From: Ashinkailepas kermadecensis
Lineage: Eukaryota; Arthropoda; Thecostraca; Neolepadidae
Length of the DNA: 64,000 bases
Assembly: GCA_034440615.1 (NCBI GenBank)
Contig: JAOTOM010003159.1
Span: 62,001-126,000 of the forward strand
Direction of reading: 5' to 3'
Shown here piece by piece: positions 1 through 50,655 of this stretch. Made by a program: the position numbers and the translations under genes. How positions within the stretch are numbered: position 1 is the stretch's first letter; each line of letters opens with the position of its first letter. The notes beneath the pieces are model-generated. The model made no database searches, was not told the origin of the DNA, and was given only the letters and a program-made list of their open reading frames with translations.

Positions 1-270
1 GCCCCACATCCAGTGTGGCCATGTATCCACACTGGTGCTGTCCCATGGTGCTGCCCCATGGGCTGCTCCACATCCGGTGTGACCATATATCCACACTGAT
101 GCTGCCCCATGGTGCTGCCCCACATCTAGTGTGGCCAAATATCCACACTGGTGCTGCCACATTGGCTGTCCCATGGTGCTGCCCCACATCCGGTGTGACG
201 ATATATCCACACTGGTGCTGCCCCATATCTAGTGTGGCCATATATCTACAATGGTTTCGCTCCATGGTGC
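1..270. repeat. Irregular minisatellite, 39-64 bp units
   Basis: About four to five imperfect units built on CCCCACATC, GTGTGGCC, ATCCACACTGG and CATGGTGCTG. It continues off the left edge. The 120-residue open frame here is a by-product of the repeat. Confidence 0.8.
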
Positions 271-404
271 TGCTCCGCAATGATATGACCGATGTGGTCA
301 ATATGGGGTTTGACAGGTATTTTGCTCCAGGCGGTCTTCTCCGTTTCCATGGATTGTTTCGGATGAGAGTCGGATAGACTTAATGCGGATACCTAAATAT
401 TCGG

Positions 405-592
405 AAACCGTAAAAGTGCATAAATGTCAATAAATAGTTTATAAATGCCCATAAATAGTCCATAAATTCCCACAAATCGTCCATAAATGCCCACAAATAG
501 TCCATAAATGTCCATAGGTAGTCCATAAATTTACATAAATAGTCCATCAAAATCCACAAATAGTCCATAAATAGTCCATAAATGTTCATCCA
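405..592. repeat. 12-bp minisatellite (AATAGTCCATAA)
   Basis: About 15 imperfect copies of a 12-bp AT-rich unit alternating ATAGTCCATAAA and TGCCCATAAA. Confidence 0.85.
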
Positions 593-639
593 TGAATGAA
601 AGATGCAGTTGGCACAAGTGAACACAGCTTGGACGTTTT

Positions 640-1012
640 GCTGCAGGTCATATCACACAGCATAGCGTGCCAAAATGTCCGAGTAGTACAACACAGATTG
701 GAGACAACCATGGCCCTGTTGGCGGTGTAGATCTGAACAGCTGACACCCTCGTCAAAATGTCAAAGTAGTACAACACAGTTTGGAGGTAACCATAGGCCC
801 GCTGGCGGTGTAGACTTGAACAGCTGACACCCTGGTCAAAATGTCCGAGTAGTACAACACAGACTGTAGGTAACCATGGCCTTGCTGGCGGTGTAGACTT
901 GAACAGCTGACACCCTGCTCAAAATGTCCGAGTAGTACAACACAGACTGGAGGTAACCAGGCCTTGCTGGTGGTATAGACTTGAACAGGTGACACCCTGG
1001 TCAAAGTCGGCA
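640..1012. repeat. 83-bp minisatellite, about 4.5 copies
   Basis: Units share GGCGGTGTAGACTTGAACAG, CTGACACCCTG, TCAAAATGTCCGAGTAG and TACAACACAGACTGGAGGTA, with copies 83 bp apart. 1013-1469 holds nothing recognised. Confidence 0.85.
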
Positions 1013-1469
1013 TTCGAATGCTGGCCTGCATCGCGTGCAATGCATGCTTCAGTCCGCTGGGGCCCAGCGTCTCCCATTGGTGCCTATCGGTTCCTAGGAC
1101 ACGGGCAGGTCCAGAATATGTCTGAGGGGCGTGGGAACTCTTCGTGCTTCAAGAGCCCTGTTTATATCTCTTGCAGCAAACAGCTAACCAATGGGCCACA
1201 AGCAGATGGTAAGATTGCATATATACTCCTTGTCAAGATGGTTCGGCTTCATATGCCAATTGCAAAAAGTACGCCCACCCCTCCCCTCCACACCCACACA
1301 TTGTTCTCTTCGTTAGATCGAGTTGTTTTCCGGTTCTAAATCGAATCCAGTTCCAGGTCCGTCTATGCCGAACGTATCTTCGGATGGTTGGCCACATAAG
1401 TGAGGGGCTGCTCATTTGTCAACTCCATGACGTCATCCGCCCGACATTCTTCAAAGTGCAGCGCTTACT

Positions 1470-1645
1470 TGTAGCGTATGTGATCTCTGTGCATAATGAC
1501 CTGACACATGCCTGGTTAGTGGCATGGGTGACCTCTGTGATATGGCACATTCCTGGTTAGTGACATAGGTGACCTCTGTGATATTACACACTCCTGGTTA
1601 GTGATGCGCGTGACCCCTGTGACGTGACATATGTTTGGCTGGGGA
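1470..1645. repeat. 41-bp minisatellite upstream of MMP exon 1
   Basis: About four units containing GTGACCTCTGTGATAT and TTCCTGGTTAGTGACATA. It ends about 80 bp before the exon at 1723. Confidence 0.75.
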
Positions 1646-1722
1646 CACATGTCATCCTTGTGACCTCACATGACCTGATGCAGACCTGAACAGTAATGTG
1701 TGTCATCTCCATGAACTCACAG

Positions 1723-40744
<39,022 letters not shown>

Positions 40745-40884
40745 TGCGTGTAGCGGTCAGCGGAGTCAGCAGCTGGTCACAGAGGAGTCGGCAGCTGGTC
40801 TGCGGTGTCGGCAGTTGGTGCAGCAGTGTGCGTGGTCTCAGATACAGCTCCTCAGCAGACCCTCCGTCCGTGGGGCTTCATTTC

Positions 40885-41255
40885 CCTAGCCTGCACCAAC
40901 ATCTCGTGCATCCCTAGCCTGCACCGACATATCGTGCATCCCTAGCCTGCACCGACTTATCGTGCATCCCTAGCCTGCACCAACATCTCGTTATTCCCTA
41001 GCCTGTCCCGACATGTCGTGGTTCCCTAGCCTCCACCGAGATATCGTGGTTGCCCAGCCTAAACCAAGACATCGAGACTGCAGAGTCTGCACCGACATCT
41101 CGTTTTTCCCTATCCTGCACCGAAATTTCGTGGATCCCTGTCCTCCGCCGGCATTTCGTTCTTCCCTAGCCTACACCGACCTGTCGTGGTTCCCTAGCCT
41201 CCGCCGAGATCTCGTTGTCCCTAGTCTGCACCGAATCTCGTAGCTCCCAGGCCTG
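40885..41255. repeat. 28-30-bp minisatellite, about 13 copies
   Basis: Units share CCCTAGCCTGCACCGACAT and TCGTGCATC or TCGTGGTTC. Confidence 0.9.
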
Positions 41256-41324
41256 CACCACGGTTTTACCTTTCCACAGCCTCTATCGAGATCACACTGG
41301 CCCGATCTCCGAAAGAATTGCTAG

Positions 41325-41410
41325 GCCAATTTAGCACCACCAGTTGGTAAACACGAGCCGAAAACATTGTTAGGCGAATTTGGCACCACCAGTTGGTAAA
41401 CACGCCACAG
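41325..41410. repeat. Tandem duplication of about 57 bp
   Basis: GCACCACCAGTTGGTAAACA occurs twice with related sequence before it (TTAGGCGAATTTG versus CTAGGCCAATTTA). Confidence 0.7.
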
Positions 41411-41647
41411 CAGCTCTGCGCCGATGTTAGGTCTCCACAGGCACTGGCGCATCCAGGGGGGGGGGCATTCCGGCCATGCCTGCCCCCAAGCGCTTCAAAG
41501 GGGGGGGGGCCCATAGTGTCTTTTGCCCCCCCCCCAAACCAACAAAAGTAAACTGAATTAAAATGCAGTAACCTTTGCTGAGGTTAAAAAATAGCGTTCC
41601 GGGTGAAATAATCTCCAATTTTAAAGGTATTTTGTTATAATTGTTTG

Positions 41648-41696
41648 GTCAGCCTCCCCCTCCCCCTCCCCTCGGGAGGGGGAGGGGGAGGCTGAC
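41648..41696. repeat. Perfect 23-bp homopurine/homopyrimidine hairpin
   Basis: Left arm 41648-41670 begins GTCAGCCTCCCCCTCCCCCT. Loop CTC at 41671-41673. The right arm 41674-41696 is its exact reverse complement. Confidence 0.95.
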
Positions 41697-41749
41697 GCCG
41701 TAAACCGAAAGTTGCCCCCCCAAACCGGTGGGCTAGATCCGCCAGTGTC

Positions 41750-41885
41750 CACAGGCATGCATAAATGAGATGGGAGAAGGTGGCCATTAGCACCTGGTGA
41801 CACAGCCGCTCTGTGTGGATGTTCGGTCCCCACGGCGATGCATAAATGAGGTGGGGGAAAATGGCCATTAGCAACTGGTGACATT
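41750..41885. repeat. 84-bp tandem duplication
   Basis: GCATAAATGAGATGGGAGAA/GCATAAATGAGGTGGGGGAA and GGCCATTAGCA-CTGGTGACA occur twice, 84 bp apart. Confidence 0.75.
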
Positions 41886-43285
41886 CCCGAACCAGTCCGC
41901 AGTCAGAGTGTTGGGCTTCCTCACCTTTCACGGAGGTGGAGTAGACATAGAAGTTCCCAGCATCGAAACAGCACAATCCCGCGCTCGTCTCTACCGCACA
42001 GCACTGCTGTGCTGTGCGGTGCTGTGCCGCACAGCACTGCTGCAACACTGCTCGTCTAGCGGGCCTGGAGTGGGCAACGCTGCGCTTCCCCAAAGCCTCT
42101 AGACGCCCGTTCGACTGGATGCAGTTCTGCAGTGCAGCTGTATGGGATGATCGCCTCGTCTCCCTCCCCGCCTTCATCGGCGCTGACGAGCCGATCATTC
42201 TGACAGCTTGCGATGGCCGGACACCGACGCCGACGATCTGCGCTGATGCGATGGCACGGCCATTCATTTTTGTTCGGACAGTGGCCGCGACGACGGCCAT
42301 TGCCGGCACGGTGACCCTGTCGGGTGCACTGACCGAGGACTGCGTGACGTGGTCGAGGCCTGGCTGCGGTTTCGCAGAGCCCACTCTGCGGCGTGTGTGG
42401 GCGTCGTGCGGCGGCGAGCGCGGTCGGACCGCCTTTGATGCCACGTGACCTCTGATGCCACGTGGCCGGAAGCTCGAGTGAGCGCAAGGCGCCGTTCATT
42501 GAGCGGACACGTCACGGCTCTGCACGGTTGTTGGGGGATTGGCTGAAGTCGTCCTGAACTGCACCTCCCAGGGTCGCTTCAGCTCGATGCCGTGTTGTCA
42601 TTGGACTCGGAGGAGGCAGGTGTCTAAACTAGCTCAATTGGTAACTTCTGAAATATAATTCAGAGAGAGAGAGGGGGGGAGAGGAGGGAGAGAGAAGGAG
42701 AGGGAAGGAGAGGGATAAGAGTATTTAATTGAGCCAAGTAAGCCAATATCAGGCCAGGTCACTGAGATATGGCCAAACCAGGTCACATTTATCAGCCGAC
42801 TTCATTTTTTATGTTGATGCCTATACCCAAGTTTGATAATGATATTTTAATTCTTTTTTTTACAAACTTACAAAAAGTGTTACAAACTTTTTACAAATGT
42901 TTTACAAACTTTGAAATATTGTTGATGTGTTTTCGAACTATCAAAGACAGGCGTAGCATTCAGGGTTGCTTTGGTGCCACTTATTACCTTTTCCTGGTTA
43001 CAATCCGTTAAAAACATCGGCTTCAACAGTTTATCACAATTTCCAGGTTGAACATTCCAGGACCCTGATTTGATCGGTGACCTTGACCTTTGCACGTGTC
43101 ATGCGTTTGCGGTGGTGGCAAAATTTTATCATTCCTGCACTGCGAGGAATAGGAAGTTCTGACGCACTGAAAGGTAAGCAAAGTTGACTTTTGTGCCCAT
43201 CTATCTAGGACCTGTGAATTATCCCAATGTATTGCCAATTCGAAACCATATCTGGCTTTGAAATCGAAGCATTGCTATGAGCATC
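41886..43285. other. No gene recognised; one unassigned GC-rich open frame
   Basis: 42014-42448 is open on the plus strand (144 codons; includes DDRLVSLPAFIGADEPIILT) and partly open on the minus strand. No family was recognised, no convincing splice context, no call made. 42662-42722 is purine-rich (GAGAGA/GGGGGG). 42723-43285 is AT-rich without features. Confidence 0.4.
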
Positions 43286-43289
43286 TTGT

Positions 43290-43618
43290 GAGACTCACTT
43301 CGACAACGTCACCACTACCAATTAATGACATCGCACCTTGTGAAACTCAATCCCACTACGTCACCACTACCAATTAATGACATCGCACCTTGTGAAACTC
43401 ACTCCCACTACGTCACCACTACCAATTAATGACATCGCACCTTGTGAAACTCACTCCCACTACGTCACCACTACCAATTAATGACATCGCACCTTGTGAA
43501 ACTCACTCCCACTACGTCACCACTACCAATTAATGACATCGCACCTTGTGAAACTCACTCCCACTACGTCACCACTACCAATTAATGACATCGCACCTTG
43601 TGAAACTAACTCCTACAA
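43290..43618. repeat. 52-bp satellite array, first block (about 6 copies)
   Basis: Units contain GACATCGCACCTTGTGAAAC, TCACTCCCACTACGTCACCA and CTACCAATTAAT. It is the same satellite as 44105-44712. Confidence 0.96.
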
Positions 43619-44104
43619 CGCAGGGTTAAAATATTGGTTTTTCATTAGGTGTGGAATGTCGAAATGAGCACGGTAGGATGTCGAAATTTCCCATGGAATT
43701 ATTGTCCTTTAAAGTGCTTTTAATGTCTCTCAAACTCAATTTGAGCCAATGGTGTAGGTACTTATGACTGTACATTTATCATTTGTTTTGAGATTCATGA
43801 GTTAGGAAGAGCTATATTTTGGATAGGGAGAATAATACTTATGAAATGCACTGGTAATGCATGCCATATCACATCATAGGTAATCCCTTTACCTGAAATT
43901 GCATTGTGAAATGTTCGTGTTTCACCATTCCTTATCGAGAGCATGGACATGATACTTATAAGCAAGATACTGTTAGAAAGGAGATACAAAGACTTCATTA
44001 GCACGCATCAAGGAGTAGGATGTTAATATTTCTTGGAGAAGGATGTCGATTGAGTGTTCAGAAAGTGGTATATTCCACCCTATTTCTCGAATAATGTATC
44101 ACTC
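43619..44104. other. 486-bp non-satellite segment splitting the 52-bp array
   Basis: AT-rich sequence beginning GCAGGGTTAAAATATTGG and ending CACTCATACGA, inserted within the satellite. AGGATGTCGA occurs near both ends. No clear TIRs, no coding sequence. Confidence 0.7.
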
Positions 44105-44712
44105 ATACGACGTCACCACTACCAATTAATGACATCGCACCTTATGAAACTCACTCCCACTACGTCACCACTACCAATTAATGGCATCGCACCTTGTGAA
44201 ACTCACTCCCACTACGTCACCACTACCAATTAATGACATCGTTCCTTGTGAGACTCACTCCCACTACGTCACCACTACCAATTAATGACATCGCACCTTA
44301 TGAAACTCACTGCCACTACGTCACCACTGCCAATTAATGACATCGCACCTTATGAAACTCACTCCCACTTCGTGACCACTACCAATTAATGACATCGTAC
44401 CTTGTGAAACTCACTCCCACTACGTCACCACTACCAATTAATGACATCGCACCTTGTGAAACTCACTCCCACTACGTCACCACTACCAATTAATGACATC
44501 GCACCTTGTGAAACTCACTCCCACTACGTCACCACTACCAATTAATGACATCGTACCTTGTGAAACTCACTCCCACTACGTCACCACTACCAATTAATGA
44601 CATCGTACCTTGTGAAACTCACTCCCACTACGTCACCACTACCAATTAATGACATCGCACCTTGTGAAACTCACTCCCACTACGTCACCACTACCAATTA
44701 ATGACATCGGCG
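44105..44712. repeat. 52-bp satellite array, second block (about 12 copies)
   Basis: Continuation of the 43290-43618 satellite, same orientation, 90% or more identical between most units by eye. Each unit carries TACGTCAC. Confidence 0.96.
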
Positions 44713-44739
44713 TGTAACTCCTGAGGTGAAACCATCACA

Positions 44740-46085
44740 CTGAAATACTCAGGCTGACTGCACACTCAGGCGGACCACACACTCAGGCGGACCACACATT
44801 CAGGCGGACCACACATTCAGGCGGACCACACATTCAGGCAGACCACACACTCAGGCTGACTGCACACTCAGGCGGACCACACACTCAGGCGGACCACACA
44901 CTCAGGCGGACCACACACTCAGGCGGACCACACACTCAGGCGGACCACACACTCAGGCGGACCACACACTCAGGCGGACCACACACTCAGGCGGACCACA
45001 CACTCAGGCGGACCACACATTCAGGCGGACCACACATTCAGGCGGACCACACATTCAGGCAGACCACACGTTCAGGCGGATCACATAGCACATCAGGCGG
45101 ACCAACATCAGGCGGACCACACATTCAGGCGGGGTACACACCCAGGCGGGGACCACACCCAGGCGGACCACACATTCAGGCGGACCACACATTCAGGCAG
45201 ACCACACATTCAGGCGGACCACACACTCAGGCGGACCACACACTCAGGCGGACCACACACTCAGGCGGACCACACATTCAGGCGGACCACACACTCAGGC
45301 GGACCACACATTCAGGCGGACCACACACTCAGGCGGACCACACACTCAGGCGGACCACACATTCAGGCAGACCACACATTCAGGCGGACCACACGTTCAG
45401 GCGGACCACATACGGAGGCGGACCACACACTCAGGCGGACCACACACTCAGGCGGACCACACATTCAGGCGGACCACACACTCAGGCGGACCACACATTC
45501 AGGCAGACCACACATTCAGGCGGACCACACATTCAGGCGGACCACACTCACGGAGGCGGACCACACATTCAGGCGGACCACACATTCAGGCGGACCACAC
45601 ACTCAGGCGGACCACACACTCAGGCGGACCACACACTCAGGCGGACCACACACTCAGGCGGACCACACATTCAGGCAGACCACACGTTCAGGCGGATCAC
45701 ATACGGAGGCGGACCACACACTCAGGCGGACCACACATTCAGGCGGACCACACATTCAGGCAGACCACACGTTCAGGCGGATCACATACGGAGGCGGACC
45801 ACACACTCAGGCGGCGGACCACACACCCAGGCGGACCACACACCCAGGCGGATCACACACTCAGGCGGACCACACGTTCAGGCGGATCACATACGGAGGC
45901 GGACCACACACTCAGGCGGACCACACACCCAGGCGGACCACACACCCAGGCGGGGTACACACCCAGGCGGGGTACACACTCAGGCGGGATACACACTCAG
46001 GCGGGGTACACACCCAGGCGGGGTACACACCCAGGCGGGGTACACACTCAGTCAAGCCATTCACTCAGGCGGGGCACACAGTTAC
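44740..46085. repeat. 17-bp satellite array, about 78 copies
   Basis: Unit GGCGGACCACACACTCA, with CATTCA, CACCCA and GGGGTACACAC variants. It directly follows the 52-bp array. Confidence 0.97.
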
Positions 46086-46689
46086 CGATGGGTTATCAAG
46101 TTGCAGCGTAAGCAAAATGTTTATCTTTCAGCAGGAAGACCATGGTGGCTTTTGTTTACGGGAGCTCTGGCAATATTTACAAGACAATATACAGCCGTGC
46201 TTTGGTTGTATGCGTCATGTCTTCTCTGCAGGTCCAGAAGGCCGTTTGCGAACGTTGTTTACTGCAATATGCTGTCGTACAAGGCATGGTAAGCTGGTCA
46301 TGCTCCCTGCCGCAGTCGTTCTGTAACTTCGAGCGGATGTGCTATCCTTTCCGCATCTCTGCCTCGGCTATGGCGTGGCAATATTTCCTCACACAGCTTG
46401 ATATTGTAGCACAGCTGTTCATGCTAACTGACGATGACTGCTCCTGATCATATGCCCAAAGTAGAGCCACAACGCTTCATTAAGCCAGCACGACGAGGCC
46501 AGGTAGACAAGACGAGTCGCTGCAGCCCTGGCTCACCTGGCCGTCGCCCGGGCCGTGGCCGACTGATCCAACCATATGGTTTTCTATTGGCGAACGTGGA
46601 ATATGGAGCAGGTCACCTATGCGCCGCTGGTTGCTTATGCTGGCCGATGGAACATTCTCGGACGACCTGATGGCAGAACAATGAACATA

Positions 46690-46757
46690 TCTTGTCGTGT
46701 CGTTGAGTCGTGTCATTGAGTCGTGTCATTGAGTCGTGTCATTGAGTCGTGTCGTTG
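46690..46757. repeat. 15-bp minisatellite, about 4 copies
   Basis: Unit GTGTCATTGAGTCGT. 46086-46689 and 46758-47046 contain nothing recognised. Confidence 0.85.
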
Positions 46758-47046
46758 CAGAGTGGACGCGCGAATAACTAAACCTTTCAAGCAGTTAGCC
46801 CAATTTGAGTCTGGGAACGTACCGGGTAGGAGAGAAATGTGGTGATATGTGCCCTATCGACCCGCTTATACTGGGATTGATAACGAAGACTATGTTCAGA
46901 CCTTGTGATACAATGGCTGTTCTCAGGGCTAAGTATCATATGACGGTTAAGACCTATCACCGGAAATGCAGATATTATCGCGCAACCGAAAAAGCAAATC
47001 AGCTGATAGAGGAAACAACACGAGCACCAAGATGTGTTGAAACAAA

Positions 47047-47355
47047 GTGTCATTTGCAGAAGGTTGCATCAAGGCGAAAAAAGTGAATAATACACGGGGC
47101 AAATGTACGTATGACAAAACTGTGGGATGTGGAACGAAAAACGTTGGATATGGTGTGCTTTGTACGATGTGTGATGAAGTGCGTTATGTGGGAAATAAAC
47201 GCGATAGGCTGCATGTTCGGCTGCAGCATGAATCGTGCCCGAATTGTAGCCGCAAAGCTGAAGCAAAATTACCGATGTGCGCTCATTTCAATTATATTGT
47301 GCATGTTATGATGACTTGCAGGTGGTGGGGCTGGAGAAGACATGTGGATAGATAG
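47047..47355 (+). pseudogene. GIY-YIG endonuclease remnant, Penelope-like element
   Basis: The plus-strand frame reads NVGYGVLCTMCDEVRYVGNK, then RDRLHVRLQHE, then KLPMCAHFN. A Gly-(Val/Ile)-Leu-Cys strand, a nearby second Cys, a Tyr-Val-Gly strand and an Arg-Leu-His-x-Arg-Leu-x-x-His helix are the layout of the GIY-YIG nuclease domain of Penelope-like retroelements. In another frame, YDDLQVVGLEKTCG follows at about 47310-47355, as expected for the end of the same domain, so a frameshift lies in between. No reverse transcriptase was recognised upstream. It is a decayed fragment, and a host GIY-YIG gene is less likely. Confidence 0.55.
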
Positions 47356-48596
47356 ACCAGTGGCTGGAGAAGGTGTGCATGGATGTCCCAGTGGCTAGAG
47401 AAGGTGTGGATGTATGGCCCAGTGCATAGAACAATGCTGATGAGTGGCTTCACAACAACTAAGGTTGAATAATTTACACATTTCTCATTTCATTGTCTAT
47501 TCATTATCTGCAAAGAGGAAATATGTTGTTTAGAGCAGTGACGTTTCAACGTTCTTGTAAGTGCAGAATCATTCCTTAATTTCCCCCTCCCGGTCTCCGC
47601 TGCTTTGGCATGTTGTGTACATTACTTTATCCTTCCTCTCCCCTTCTCACTACGCCAATATCTGCTTTGTCCATGCTCAAGAGATAAGCATGACGTTGGC
47701 ATTTAAGTTCGACGGGGAAAACATTGTTTCCTTCCTCATATCGCCATGTGTGCAGCATTCTTCTTTCCTTCACTCTAATCTATGCTCCTGCTGCCCAGAT
47801 TAGCATCTTCTGTCCTCCACATCAGGGATATTGATCAGCCCGCCTTGTACCCGAGTTGGTGTCCCGTCGTATCCAGCCAAGCTCTGATCGGAAATCCATC
47901 GTGATCGATTGTGAAGTGGATCGATTGTCAAAAGAACATATTGACTAAACAAATAGAAGAGCACTCCAGTGTCTCTGAAGCGGTACCGCTTCTGCTGAGG
48001 GAGCGCCCTCGGACGAACAATTAAAGCGTGAGGCGTGAGGGAGGGGGATCGGATTTAGGCTAATCTGAGGTAATTAGCTGGCAGGAATATTTCACGCTGC
48101 AGTTGCGTTGCAGACGTTAAGCATTCTAACAAACGCTGCACGAACGCCACAGGCGCCCATGGTAGGTGGAGCGTGCACATTCTCAAGAGGACATCGGGCA
48201 ACACCAATTCACGGCCGGTCTACTGACTGGCAGGTCTGGACACGGTTAGGTGGGTGCTCCAGCCGAGGGCAGGTCAGTCGGCACCCGGGTGACGTGCGCA
48301 GCGGTCAGCCTCTCACACTAACAGTCCGTGTCTAACGCGCTACCGGGACCACGCTGGCTGCCGGCACCCCCGCCGCTAACGGCCACCCTGCAGCCGCACG
48401 TCCGCCCCCTCCCTCCCCCCGTACAACAGGCAACGGCCGCTCACGGATGTGACGTCACCGGCTCTTGTTGACTGCCCGCCGCAAGGTCACCAGTCCGGTC
48501 ACGGGTGTGGGCTGGCGACTGGTGCTCAGCACTAGGCGCCCGGTGAGTGCCGCCAGCCGGCGGTGACGGCGCCGCTTCAAGGAGCGCCGACCGCAG
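47356..48596. other. No gene recognised
   Basis: AT-rich to about 48090, then GC-rich. A short 32-bp repeat (GGCTAGAGAAGGTGTGGATG) occurs at 47355-47430. No further exon of the MMP or CNOT2 was recognised. Confidence 0.5.
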
Positions 48597-48775
48597 TGGC
48601 CTCTGACAGCTGGCGGAACAGTGACCGCGGCCGGAGCTGTCCGGCGGAGCAGCCACCCGATGACGGGTATTACAGTACGGTCCGTGGTCTGCAGGTGTAC
48701 CTGATTAGGCTCGTCGCTGTCTCTGTTCTTCTCTCTGTCTCTGTATCTGTCTCTGCCACTATATCATTTATCTGA
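48597..48775 (+). CDS. Candidate MMP terminal exon B (tail partly encoded by TCTCTG repeat)
   Basis: Open stretch after acceptor GACCGCAG (ends 48596), phase-compatible with MMP exon 6. It codes about 60 residues: a polar part (SDSWRNSDRG, echoing DWRSSDEHG of candidate A), then GYYSTVRGLQ, then a run of about 24 mostly hydrophobic residues ending in TGA at 48773-48775. The hydrophobic end is read from the start of the TCTCTG microsatellite. It could be a GPI-type signal or simply chance reading of a repeat. The weak echo of candidate A suggests, but does not prove, duplicated alternative exons. RNA evidence is needed to call this a real exon. Confidence 0.22.
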
Positions 48776-49975
48776 CTCTGTCTCTCTGTCTCTGATTCTG
48801 TCTATCTGTCTCTGTATCTGTCTCTGTCTCTGTTTCTGTCTCTGTCTCTGTCCCTGTCTCTGTCTCTGTCTCTGTCTCTGTCTCTGTCTCTGTCTCTGTC
48901 TCTGTCTCTGTCTCTGTCCCTGTCTCTGTCTCTGTCCCTGTCTCTGTCCCTGTCTCTGTCTCTGTCTCTGTCTCTGTCTCTGTATCTGTCTCTGTCTCTG
49001 TCTCTGTCTCTGTCTCTGTCTCTGTCTGTCTCTGTCTCTGTCTCTGTCCCTGTCTCTGTCACTATGTCATTTATCTGACTTTGTCTCTCTGTCTCTGTCT
49101 CTGTATCTGTCCCTGTCTCTGTCACTATATCATTCATCTGACTCTGTCTCTCTGTCTCTGATTCTGTCTCTCTGTTTCTGACTCTGTCTCTGTCTCTGTC
49201 TCTGTCTCTGTCTCTGTCTCTGTCTCTGTCTCTGTCTCTGTCTCTGTCTCTGTCTCTGTCTCTGTCTCTGTCTCTGTCTCTGTCTCTGTCTCTGTCTCTG
49301 TCTCTGTCCCTGTATCTGTCTCTGTCTCTGTCCCTGTCTCTGTTGCTGTCTCTGTCTCTGTCTCTGTCACTATCTCATATATCTGACCCTGTCTCTGTCT
49401 CTGTCCCTGTCTCTGTCACTATGTCATTTATCTGACTTTGTCTCTCTGTCTCTGATTCTGTCTCTCTGTCTCTGTCTCTGTATCTGTCTCTGTCTCTGTC
49501 TCTGTCTCTGTCTCTGTTTCTGTCTCTGTATCTGTATCTGCCCATGTATCTATCTCATTTATCTGTCTCTGTCTCTGTCTCTGTCTCTGTCTCTGTTTCT
49601 GTCTCTGTATCTGTATCTGCCCATGTATCTATCTCATTTATCTGTCTCTGTCTCTGTCTCTGTCTCTGTCTCTGTCTCTGTATCTGTCTCTGTCTCTGTC
49701 TCTGTATCTGTCTCTGTATGTACTTCTGTCTCTGTCTCTGTATCTGTATCTGTCTCTGTCTTTGTCTCTGTTTCTGTCTCTGTCTCTGTCTCTATCTTTT
49801 TCTGTCTCGTTTTTGATATTGCTCTTGTTCTCTCTTGCTCTGTCTCTGTATCTGTATCTGTCTCTGTCTTTGTCTCTGTTTCTGTCTCTGTCTCTGTCTC
49901 TATCTTTTTCTGTCTCGTTTTTGATATTGCTCTTGTTCTCGCTTGCTCTGGTTCTTGCTCTTGCTCTGCTCATGA
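48700..49975. repeat. TCTCTG hexanucleotide microsatellite, about 1.27 kb
   Basis: About 200 copies of TCTGTC, with TATCTG, CCCTGT and TTTTTG-containing interruptions. A segment of about 110 bp (TCTCGTTTTTGATATTGCTC) near the right end is itself duplicated. Confidence 0.97.
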
Positions 49976-50144
49976 GCAATCCAAAAATCTAGTTCGCATT
50001 TGAAGGCTGAGAGGAATAGTTCGTCGATGCTCATAGTGTACCTCAGGCAAAACAGGAAAACCGGAAGCCATGCGCAAGGCGGGAAGCATCGGCGAGTCCA
50101 CTTCTTGTCCCGCAGAGCTGCTGTGCTCCTGTCAGCGCATCACC

Positions 50145-50222
50145 CTTTATCCAGCTAGTTATCCAGCTAGTTATCCAGCCCGTGATCCACTCATGATCCA
50201 GGCCGTTATCCAGCTCGTTGGC
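50145..50222. repeat. 13-bp minisatellite, about 5 copies
   Basis: Unit TTATCCAGCTAG with CGTGATCCA variants. Confidence 0.75.
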
Positions 50223-50361
50223 CAGCCGTAAGGATAGCCAGTTCCGACGTCGCGTTGATCTGGTGCTGTGTGGACCGCGACGCCCAGCGACTCGTCGTGT
50301 GACACCAGCAAACGCCTGCACGAACCACGCTGTGCATGCTCAAGGTGTGCACGGCCTGCAC

Positions 50362-50470
50362 AAACTGGCACGCGGCTGCCTGCACTGAATATACGTGGCC
50401 GCACGCATTGTCAGGCACGCGGCTGCCTGCACTGAAAACACGTGGCTGCACGCATTGTCAGGCACGTGTT
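50362..50470. repeat. 47-bp tandem duplication
   Basis: GCACGCGGCTGCCTGCACTG and CACGTGGCTGCACGCATTGT occur twice. Confidence 0.88.
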
Positions 50471-50494
50471 TGCATGAGTGCATGAAAGATGCGG

Positions 50495-50655
50495 AGCGAG
50501 AGAGAGAGAGAGAGAGAGAGAGGGGTGGGGAGAGGAGAGAGAAAGGGAGAGATAAAGACAGAGAGAGAGAGTGTGTGTGAGAGAGAGAGAGAGGGGAGAG
50601 ATAAGAAGAAGAAGAGAAAAGAGAGAGAGAAAGAGAGAGGGGGGGGGGGGAGAGA
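50495..50655. repeat. Purine-rich GA/GGA microsatellite
   Basis: GAGAGA runs with GGGGAGAG and AAGAAGAAG interruptions. 50656-51969 holds nothing recognised. Confidence 0.93.
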
